From: Anaerolineae bacterium
Lineage (GTDB): Bacteria; Chloroflexota; Anaerolineae; 4572-78; J111
Direction: 5' to 3'
Length of the DNA: 64,000 nt
Assembly (NCBI GenBank): GCA_023382535.1
Contig: JAHDWA010000001.1
Span: forward strand, 434,001-498,000
This document shows, piece after piece, positions 24,318 to 30,310 of the stretch. How positions within the stretch are numbered: the stretch's first letter is position 1; the number at the start of each line of letters is the position of its first letter. A model generated the notes under the pieces. It ran no database searches, was not told the DNA's origin, and was given only the letters and a program-made list of their open reading frames with translations. The position numbers and the translations under genes are program-made.

Positions 24318-25052
24318 CTAAAGTTTTTCCAGCAGCCAGGCCGGCACAATGCGATTGGCGTAAGTGTTCAGCATCGTCAGGGTACCCGTAACCAGCATCA
24401 GCCCAATAATGAGAATAAACGCGCCGCTGACCCGCTCAATCAACTGCATGTGCCGGTTGAGCCGGCGCAGACGACCGGTGGCCGTCGTCAGTAACCAAGC
24501 GGTGGCCAGGAACGGCACGGCCAAACCCATTGAGTAGACAAAGAGGTAGAGCATAGCCAGGCCGACATTCTGCCCCTGGATGGCCAGGGTTAAGATCGCG
24601 CCCAGGAGCGGGCCAATGCAAGGCGTCCAGCCGGCGGCAAAGGCCATCCCAACAAAGAGACTGCGGGCGTAGCTGGGCGCCTGGTCGTGCCCGTACTCCA
24701 ATCGCTTCTGTAGATTGAAAATCGGGATGGTAATAACGCCCATCGTGTGCAAACCAAAAATAATTAATAAAATGCCGCCGACCCAGACCATGTACTGAGA
24801 GAACGTGTTCAACAGGCCGCCCAAAAAACCGGCCGGCGCGCCAAAGAGCACCACGAAGATAAACGTAAAGCCACCTACGAACATCAAAGCATGGGAGAAA
24901 ACTAATTTTCGAGGTGGGGGCGTCTCGCCGCTGATGGTGGAACCGCTCAAATAGCCCAGGTAAACCGGAACCAGGGGTAAAACGCAGGGAGAGATAAACG
25001 AAAGTAACCCGGCCATAAAGGCGGCAAAAACAGTGATATTTTCAAGGCTCAT
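24318..25052 (-). CDS. ccdA: cytochrome c biogenesis protein CcdA
   Basis: 244 residues, six helices. FISPCVLPLVPVYLGYLSG and GWTPCIGPLLGAILTLA carry the paired Cys of CcdA. It carries electrons from cytoplasmic thioredoxin across the membrane to TlpA/ResA-like proteins. First gene of ccdA-tlpA-cupredoxin. A clear sigma-70 promoter with an operator-like dyad lies at 25115-25163. Confidence 0.92.
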   Translation of the reverse strand: MSLENITVFAAFMAGLLSFISPCVLPLVPVYLGYLSGSTISGETPPPRKLVFSHALMFVGGFTFIFVVLFGAPAGFLGGLLNTFSQYMVWVGGILLIIFGLHTMGVITIPIFNLQKRLEYGHDQAPSYARSLFVGMAFAAGWTPCIGPLLGAILTLAIQGQNVGLAMLYLFVYSMGLAVPFLATAWLLTTATGRLRRLNRHMQLIERVSGAFILIIGLMLVTGTLTMLNTYANRIVPAWLLEKL

Positions 25053-25114
25053 TCAATATCTCCTCGTAACGGCCCTGTCCGGTTTGATTTTTTAGCCATG
25101 AGAACAGCTTAAAC

Positions 25115-25163
25115 TCTTACGAATTATAAGACATTATTATAGAAGGTCGGGCAGACTTGTCAA
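25115..25163 (-). promoter_or_regulatory. ccdA promoter with operator-like dyad
   Basis: On the minus strand TTGACA (25158-25163), 16-bp spacer, TATAAT (25136-25141), then TCTTATAATTCGTAAGA (25115-25131), an almost perfect dyad. The same arrangement, down to the dyad sequence, precedes the oxidase operon at 32970-33016. A repressor bound there would block transcription start. The start codon is 62 bp downstream. Confidence 0.75.
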
Positions 25164-25215
25164 ACTGCGATCCTTGTTTGGGAGTGAATGAGGGCAGGGG
25201 CATATGAAATAAAAA

Positions 25216-25244
25216 TAGCTGTCGGTTCACCTTTCCGACAGCTA
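25216..25244 (-). terminator. intrinsic terminator after the ctaB 3' fragment
   Basis: TAGCTGTCGG (25216-25225) and CCGACAGCTA (25235-25244) form a perfect 10-bp stem, 9-nt loop; on the minus strand it is followed by TTTTTATTTC. Confidence 0.82.
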
Positions 25245-25270
25245 TCAGAACTTGGCCAACCTGGCCTTCA

Positions 25271-25919
25271 CTATCCCAGCGTGTCCACGCAGACCATGAG
25301 CAGGATTAGCGCCAGATATAGATTGGTGGCTTTAAACAGCGAGAGAGCCTGCTTGGCTCCCGGTCTGAGCAGCAGCCGAACATTACGGATGATTAGATCA
25401 ACCGTTGCGGCCATGATGGGGAATAGATAGAGCCAGCCGAGGGCCGGATGCGCGGCCAGCAGTAGCGCTGCTATAGCCGTGGCCACGGCATGCAACAAAA
25501 TCCAGGCAGCGGCCTGACGGGGACTGGTTCGAGTCGGCAACATAGGGATACCTCCACGATTGTAGTCCTCCTGATAAACAATGGCCAGGCTCCAGAAGTG
25601 GCAGGGGGTCCACAGAAAGACTAACAGAGCCAGCGTCACGGCCCCTGGGTCGTTCCAGGCCCCGGCGGCCGCGCTACCACTAAGCACCGCTGCACTGCCG
25701 GCTGCACCCCCCAGTACAATGTTGAGGAGGGTGCGCGGTTTAAGCCAGAGGGTGTAGAGGCCAATATAGATGACTGCACCCAGCAGCAAGAAAAAAGTTA
25801 AGGCGGGGTTGAAGGGGAGGACCGCCAGTGAGGGGAGCAAAATCATCAGCGTGGCCAGGTAGGGTATCCAGCCGGGCAATGGCGCCAGTGACCAGCGGCC
25901 GTTTCCGTGTGCGCTTCAT
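25271..25919 (-). pseudogene. ctaB: 3' part of interrupted and frameshifted haem O synthase gene
   Basis: C-terminal part of protohaem IX farnesyltransferase. It resumes at the IS right end with ATGAAGCGC (MKRTRKRPLVTG, the conserved motif after the first Asp-rich site), loses frame near 25880, and continues in another frame as PGWIPYLATLMILLPSL ... TLWLKPRT ... GSAAVLSG ... FLWTPCHFWSLAIVYQEDY ... GGIPMLP to the stop, including the second prenyl-diphosphate motif. The frame change looks like loss of one 5-bp unit (CCCGG) at a GCCCGGCTGG site. With the 5' part at 28250-28546 it would give a full-length CtaB. As it stands no intact enzyme can be made from this locus. Confidence 0.85.
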
Positions 25920-25928
25920 AGATTTTCC

Positions 25929-25971
25929 AGCCGCCGGAAACCCCCCAGATAGTCTGGGGGAGGAGGCGGCT
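25929..25971. repeat. right-end hairpin of the IS element
   Basis: Imperfect palindrome with outer arms AGCCGCC (25929-25935) and GGCGGCT (25965-25971) and inner arms CCCCCAGA (25942-25949) and TCTGGGGG (25953-25960), loop TAG. In IS200/IS605 elements TnpA binds such a hairpin and cleaves a few bases outside it; the junction is 9 bases away. Confidence 0.65.
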
Positions 25972-26001
25972 TACCCCGCTTTCACTAAAAGGTGTGTTTG
26001 T

Positions 26002-26028
26002 TTCCGACCGGCTTGAAGCCGGTCGGAA
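26002..26028. repeat. perfect 13-bp palindrome after tnpA
   Basis: Arms 26002-26014 and 26016-26028 (TTCCGACCGGCTT / AAGCCGGTCGGAA) around a single base, 12 bp beyond the tnpA stop inside the IS element. It may end the transcript or be a further small insertion; no T-tract follows. Confidence 0.5.
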
Positions 26029-26040
26029 AATCTACTTCGG

Positions 26041-26467
26041 TCAAAGTTTTTGGCATTCCTCAATATACCTTTGAATCGTTACGGCGCTGACATTCCCGGC
26101 TGTCCCCACATAATAGCCCGGCGACCAAAGTGTGCCCTCTTTCCAAATCGCCTGCCTGACCTCCGGAAATTCCAGGCGCAACACATAAGAAGTTGTCCCT
26201 TTGAATAGTTGCGCCAATTTAGCTGGGCTATAATTTGGGCGGGGCCGAGACAAACAGATGGATGTGGTCAGGCATAACTTCCTGGGCAATGATCTGAATT
26301 CCCCACTTCCCCGCAATCTCCTTGAATAATTCGGCTAAACGGCTCGCCACCAAGCCAGTCAGAACTGCCCGGCGGTACTTGGGCGTCCAGACCAGATGAT
26401 AATTCAAATTGTATCGGGCCCCGGTGGTGCTTCGTTTCCATCTTCTTTGACGGGCAGCCAGCACCAC
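26041..26467 (-). pseudogene. tnpA: IS200-type TnpA transposase, frameshifted
   Basis: Y1 HUH transposase in two frames. The first (26467 to 26228) has YNLNYHLVWTPKYRRAVLTG and the HUH pair in MPDHIHLFVSAPPK; the second (about 26242 to 26041) has YSPAKLAQLFKGTTSYVLR, WSPGYYVGTAGNVS with the catalytic Tyr, and the end RYIEECQKL. The break is at CCCAAATTATAG near 26235: skipping one T restores the family sequence APPK-YSPAK. The start is unclear, since the frame opens inside iscB with GTG/TTG only. Transposition by this copy needs frameshifting or help in trans. Confidence 0.85.
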
Positions 26468-27972
26468 TTCCGGCTAATCATCTGGAGTTTGGCCGGGGTG
26501 CGTTGGGTAAAAGGTTGCTTGAGGCCCCGCATCTCTGTAAAAAGCACCTTAACCGAGCCATTGGACATCAAGGCCCAGGCTTTGCCCAACCAGCCCTCGG
26601 CCGTCCGCAGGACATTGTTACGCCGGATAGTGGTTTGCATAGCTGCGGTGGTTTTGGCTTGACCCAATACCCGGCGTTTCTCCACCATAACCTGCCCATG
26701 TTGGAGTAAGTGGATAGCGGTATTGGGGCTGTAGATTTCTTTCTGTGATGGACCGAGCAGTTGTTGGTTGAACTGTCCACTCTGGCGCAGCTTCCGGTAG
26801 TAACGATTTCTGACGTGACGGCGATAGCTGCGGTTGCGCCGGTTGTGGTCGTGGTCGTGGTCATCCACCCGCATTCGCTCCGGGTCTACCCCTGGTTGTC
26901 GCTCGGCGGCTTTGCGGTATTTGGCTACGCCGAAGTTCTCATCATAGAGCTTGCGGGTGCGTCTCGTTGGGTTGTGGACCTGCCAGGTCATGGCGGGCAG
27001 GGTTACTGGCTTTGTGCCGTCAAGTCCAGCCGCAACGGCGTCATGAGTGTGTGTCTTGGATAATCCCAGAATCTCGCGGGTTTGGGCGGTCTGATAGCCC
27101 CGTACTTCCCGCACCGGGGCCAGGGTGGCGAGTTGAGTGAGTAGCAACTCCCGGCCCTGCTGCAACCGCCCAAAGGCGCGCGTGTTCGGGCATTCGCTCA
27201 CATCCAGACACAGCTCCGAATCGCCTCCTTCCCGGTGGCAGCGGGCGCAGACCGGGATTTCGTTGGTGAAGTTGCGCACCCCACCATCCTTGCGTTTGAC
27301 CTTGTGGTGGGTGATAAGTTTACCCGTCGCGGTTTGGCCGCACACCGCGCACACCTCCGGTAAGGTCCACTTCACCCGCGCCTCGATGGTTCGCGGCTGC
27401 TGGTACTGCCGCCCTTTGACCTCCGGCTCCAGATAGCGCCGGATGTCGACACTGACCGTCTCGACTACAATCTCGCTGATCGGAAACAGCCGGCACAGCC
27501 GCCGAGCTAAGCGCAGTTTCTGGAATACATCCAATTCGATGCTGGGCGGATAGGGCTTGCCTGGCTGTTTTAGTTTGAGATGACCGGTCTTGCCTTTCTT
27601 CTGACGGTCCAGGTGCTTGCGGTAGCGCCGTAAGCGACCCCGGTTCGCCAGCCGGTCCGACATATCCCGCCCACTGGTCTGGCTGGTCGCCGCGCAGACG
27701 ACCCGCTCGTGGCTGCCGTTATGCTGCACCACCGCCGCGCCCATCGTCTCACCGTCGTCCAGGTGCAGGGCCATCGGCTGCACCTCTAACTGGTCCTTGG
27801 GTTTAGGCCAGTAGGTTAACTTGATAGTGTAGACCGGATAGCACCGGTCTTCTGTGGCCTTGCCCTGCTCTTTCAAACACCGGGCTTTGCCCGGGGTAGT
27901 CGGGTTTAACTGGGTCCCGTCGGGCGCCAGAACTCCAACTGTATGATGGTTCTGTTTGGGTATAGGTGACAA
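26404..27972 (-). CDS. iscB: IscB-type RNA-guided HNH/RuvC nuclease
   Basis: 522 residues from the TTG at 27972, which has GGAGG 5 nt upstream; an ATG at 27984 adds four residues but lacks a site. Numbering from that ATG: PLMP-like N-terminal domain (PDGTQLNPTTPGKARCLKEQGKA, 21-43); RuvC-I LHLDDGETMG with Asp76; Arg-rich bridge helix (RGRLRRYRKHLDRQ); RuvC-II IVVETVSVD with Glu175; HNH with CAVC (212-215), THH (225-227) and CARC (246-249); RuvC-III THTHDAVAAG with Asp315. All catalytic positions are present. The tail (330-526) is Arg/His-rich, including DDHDHDHNRRNRSYRRH. IscB, the ancestor of Cas9, cuts DNA chosen by an omega RNA. Overlaps tnpA by about 60 bp. Confidence 0.9.
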   Translation of the reverse strand: MSPIPKQNHHTVGVLAPDGTQLNPTTPGKARCLKEQGKATEDRCYPVYTIKLTYWPKPKDQLEVQPMALHLDDGETMGAAVVQHNGSHERVVCAATSQTSGRDMSDRLANRGRLRRYRKHLDRQKKGKTGHLKLKQPGKPYPPSIELDVFQKLRLARRLCRLFPISEIVVETVSVDIRRYLEPEVKGRQYQQPRTIEARVKWTLPEVCAVCGQTATGKLITHHKVKRKDGGVRNFTNEIPVCARCHREGGDSELCLDVSECPNTRAFGRLQQGRELLLTQLATLAPVREVRGYQTAQTREILGLSKTHTHDAVAAGLDGTKPVTLPAMTWQVHNPTRRTRKLYDENFGVAKYRKAAERQPGVDPERMRVDDHDHDHNRRNRSYRRHVRNRYYRKLRQSGQFNQQLLGPSQKEIYSPNTAIHLLQHGQVMVEKRRVLGQAKTTAAMQTTIRRNNVLRTAEGWLGKAWALMSNGSVKVLFTEMRGLKQPFTQRTPAKLQMISRKWCWLPVKEDGNEAPPGPDTI

Positions 27973-28265
27973 ACCTACCTCCATAAAAATGGGTTCTCTC
28001 TGGTCCTGGTCGCCTCAATCCAGAGAGGACTCCCGGGCTTTGTCTCAAAAACTGACCGACTGCTCTGGTCAGAGACCTGCTGGGAGAAGACAATCTCTGA
28101 CCCGGCCAATTCCTGATATTCCACCAGCTCTAGCGACAGAACTACTTGCTGGTGGAAAGCGTGTCAACACTGTAGCTAGGCTACCTTGCAAAGCGGCCTG
28201 ACCATCACCGCCCTACAAGCCCCCGTTTTCGAAGCGGGGGATAGTTGACCATTCGATCCGAGTCC
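27973..28265 (-). ncRNA. candidate omega RNA with guide from ctaB flank
   Basis: In IscB loci the guide RNA scaffold lies between the IS left end and iscB, and the guide is the host sequence just outside that end. Here the 277 nt are uncoded and hold four hairpins: 28220-28240 (CCCCCG/CGGGGG), 28119-28157 (TTCCACCAGC/GCTGGTGGAA, 10 bp), 28067-28102 (GGTCAGAGA/TCTCTGACC, 9 bp, with an alternative partner CTGACC at 28052) and 27996-28027 (CTCTCTGG/CCAGAGAG, 8 bp), followed by ATTTTTATGGAGG, which leads into the iscB ribosome-binding site. The last hairpin and following T-run and GGAGG resemble the 3' end of known omega RNAs. The predicted 16-nt guide is GGACTCGGATCGAATG (plus 28250-28265). Confidence 0.68.
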
Positions 28266-28546
28266 CGTTCCAGGTATTGGTTAAGGGCAGAGGAGCCGGC
28301 AACAGCCAGGCCACCGGCCACCAGCACCAACAGCAAGGTGCTGCCGCCGGGCCAGCCACCTGCCCCCAGAAAGGCGCCGCCCGTTGCTGCCAGGAGCAGT
28401 AGGGACACGATACGCAGCTTGAACAAGACAGTCAGTGTGTGAGCCAGGGTACGCCAGTTAGTGTCGGCCCGGACCGCCGTACGTAACGCGCCGACAGAAG
28501 TACCACCTGAAATTTCTTGTTTGGTTGCCTCAGGTGATGTGACCAT
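28250..28546 (-). pseudogene. ctaB: 5' part of interrupted haem O synthase gene
   Basis: 99 codons of protohaem IX farnesyltransferase: a polar start, first helices (LFKLRIVSLLLLAATGGAFLGAGG) and the beginning of the first Asp-rich motif, SSALNQYLERDSDRM, cut by the IS element. Translation would run on into the IS for 14 more codons. GGAGG precedes the ATG. CtaB makes haem O, the precursor of haem A for the oxidase encoded just downstream, so another copy must exist elsewhere if the oxidase is active. Confidence 0.88.
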
Positions 28547-28648
28547 GACACCTCCACAGTAAGAAACAGTTACCTCGCCTCACCAGCCGAAGATAACGGC
28601 GAGTGCTAGCGAATGAAAACCATTGAACGGTATAAGCCAAATACTGGA

Positions 28649-29461
28649 TTAGGCCGGGTCTACAATCAGGATGCCCCGCATGCCATCGTCGTAATGCTGT
28701 CCCTGTTCCTGAAAACAGCCAATCTCCCATCGGCCAACTTTATCTGCCGGCACGGTAAAGGTGATAGTGGTCACCTGGTCGGCAGGAACGATGGCCGGAT
28801 CAAGCATGATCATCACTCCGCCGTGCGCCTCCATGGAAGGACGTTGTAAAGCTCCGAAACTGCCGGCCGTACTTTCCATATTGTGTTCCATACCAGTCAT
28901 ATCGCCGGCCATCTGCCCATTTTCGCTCATTTGACCCAGCGGCTCTGCCGTGCCGGCCATCGGCTCACCTTCGGCCATCTGGTTCGTCGGCTCTTCCGTG
29001 CCCGCCATCTGTTCGCCAGGGGCCATCTCGTCCATGTTGTGCTCCATGCCGGTCATTGGCTCACTTGGAGTCATCCTACCCATCTCCTGTTCCTCGCCTG
29101 GCATCTGCTCGCCTGGGGCCGTGGCCTCCATCCGGCCTGGCAGGCCCATGACCATGCCAGGGCCGGTTATCTGGGGGGTGATGCCGGCAAAGAAATCCAC
29201 CGCAAAGCCCTCGGTAAAGTTGCCCTCAACCATAACATCACGGCCAATCATAAACTCGTGGGGTTTCTTGCCCTCGTTGTCGAGAACGATAGTCACCTGC
29301 TGACCGGCCTTGACCCGGATGACACCCGGGCTAAAGTCATAATCCTTCATTGTGATTTTTATCTCGCCATTTTCCGCAGGTGCGGCTGCGCCATAAGTGA
29401 CGCAAGCCGACAAAACTATCAACCAGGCCATTAGAACCAGCGGGACAAAGATGCCCTTCAT
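28649..29461 (-). CDS. cupredoxin lipoprotein with Met-rich insertion
   Basis: 270 residues. Signal with lipobox LSAC (Cys about 20). A cupredoxin fold is split: KDYDFSPGVIRVKAGQQVTIVLDNEGKKPHEFMIG gives the first His, and GRWEIGCFQEQGQHYDDGM gives the Cys, His and Met. Between them, about residues 85-190, is a Met/Glu/Gly-rich repeat (units like GEQMAGTEEP, GQMSENGQMAG, TGMEHNM) that could hold several Cu(I) ions. Start at 29461 because GGGAGA precedes this ATG. It lies 27 bp downstream of the subunit III gene in the oxidase operon, so copper delivery to the oxidase or electron transfer is likely. Confidence 0.85.
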   Translation of the reverse strand: MKGIFVPLVLMAWLIVLSACVTYGAAAPAENGEIKITMKDYDFSPGVIRVKAGQQVTIVLDNEGKKPHEFMIGRDVMVEGNFTEGFAVDFFAGITPQITGPGMVMGLPGRMEATAPGEQMPGEEQEMGRMTPSEPMTGMEHNMDEMAPGEQMAGTEEPTNQMAEGEPMAGTAEPLGQMSENGQMAGDMTGMEHNMESTAGSFGALQRPSMEAHGGVMIMLDPAIVPADQVTTITFTVPADKVGRWEIGCFQEQGQHYDDGMRGILIVDPA

Positions 29462-29488
29462 CACAAACTCTCCCATATTTCGTCTCTC

Positions 29489-30073
29489 TTACACCAGGTA
29501 CAGAGCCACATAGAAGAAAACCCAAACCACATCTACAAAGTGCCAATATTTAACCACGGCTTCAGGCGGCCAGTGCTGCTCGGTGCTGTACTTGCCGCGC
29601 CGCCCATGCCAATACATGAGCGCCAGTAGAAAAATACCGCTGATGACATGAAGGGCATGCATGCCGGTCATCGAGAAGAAAACCGTGCCAAAGCCGGTCT
29701 GCGGGGGGAAATGCGCAAAGGCCTGCGACCATTCAACGGCCACCCCGCCAATGAAGACCAACCCCAGGATGATGGTCAAGAGGGTATGGCGCAGAAAGCC
29801 AGTCCGGTCGTTGTGAGCAATAGCAACCTCGGAGAGATAGGCGGTCAGGCTGCTGAGCAGAAGGACGCTGGTGATGACCAGCCCCAACACCTGGCTCAAC
29901 GCCTCCGGGCGATACGTCCCTTGCAGGTAAAAGCGACCGGCCAACAGTCCCAGGAAAAGCATGCTCTCCGACAGGAGGAACAGCCAATACCCCACCCGGT
30001 TGATCGCTAAGCGGCTGTAGCGGACGCGGCTTACATGTCCACTATAGCCGGCAGAATGAACGGTGACACTCAT
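29489..30073 (-). CDS. ctaE: cytochrome c oxidase subunit III
   Basis: 194 residues, five helices, with the family features WLFLLSESMLFLGLLAGRFYL, HNDRTGFLRHTLLTIILGLVFIGGVAVEW and TGMHALHVISGIFLLALMYWHGRRG ... WHFVDVVWVFFYVALYLV. Subunit III stabilises the catalytic core. GGAGG precedes the ATG; 3 bp gap to subunit IV upstream. Confidence 0.93.
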   Translation of the reverse strand: MSVTVHSAGYSGHVSRVRYSRLAINRVGYWLFLLSESMLFLGLLAGRFYLQGTYRPEALSQVLGLVITSVLLLSSLTAYLSEVAIAHNDRTGFLRHTLLTIILGLVFIGGVAVEWSQAFAHFPPQTGFGTVFFSMTGMHALHVISGIFLLALMYWHGRRGKYSTEQHWPPEAVVKYWHFVDVVWVFFYVALYLV

Positions 30074-30076
30074 CCC

Positions 30077-30286
30077 CTAAACCTCCTTCCGCCAAAGTTG
30101 TGACAGCCGCATAAAGTAGTGAATAATCAGCCCGGCTTTGACCAGGACAATAATGGTCAGATAAAGCCCAGGGTTGGTAAATGACAGGCTGATCCAAAAT
30201 TCCACGGCGGTCAACACCGCCAGAACGATGAAAACAATGACGCCCAAACGCTGCTTATAGGCTGGTGATGTTTTTTCGGGGTCCAT
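30077..30286 (-). CDS. ctaF: cytochrome c oxidase subunit IV (CtaF-type)
   Basis: 69 residues, two helices (about 13-31 and 38-58), the size and position of the small subunit IV of prokaryotic caa3 oxidases. Lies between subunits I and III with gaps of 24 and 3 bp. Its exact role is unknown; in some bacteria it aids assembly of the copper site. Confidence 0.83.
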   Translation of the reverse strand: MDPEKTSPAYKQRLGVIVFIVLAVLTAVEFWISLSFTNPGLYLTIIVLVKAGLIIHYFMRLSQLWRKEV

Positions 30287-30310
30287 TCGTTATCCTCTCC
30301 GCTTCAAGCG

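Larger units (their letters stand above)
25920..28249 (-). mobile_element. IS200/IS605-type element carrying iscB and a broken tnpA, inserted in ctaB
   Basis: Removing 25920-28249 joins ...GATCGAATG to ATGAAGCGC and restores the haem O synthase motif ERDSDRMMKRTRKRPL, which fixes the ends to within a few bases (ATG occurs at both junctions). There is no target duplication and there are no terminal inverted repeats, as expected for HUH elements. Each end has a subterminal hairpin: 28220-28240 (CCCCCG...CGGGGG) at the left end and 25929-25971 (AGCCGCC...GGCGGCT with inner CCCCCAGA/TCTGGGGG) at the right. Contents in transcription order: structured RNA, iscB, tnpA. Confidence 0.88.

Noticed and set aside
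25271..25879. A complete short membrane protein starting at a TTG at 25879.
   Set aside because: Its sequence is the C-terminal two thirds of CtaB, and the preceding MKRTRKRPLVTG in another frame shows that the start is an effect of the frameshift.
26568..26890. An open frame opposite iscB with runs of Thr or Val (from GTGGTCGTGG repeats).
   Set aside because: It is an antisense shadow of the HDHDHN-coding part of iscB.
29000..29140. GCTCGCCTGGGGCC-like repeats as minus- or plus-strand satellite DNA.
   Set aside because: They encode the Met/Gly/Glu repeats of the cupredoxin lipoprotein and keep its frame.
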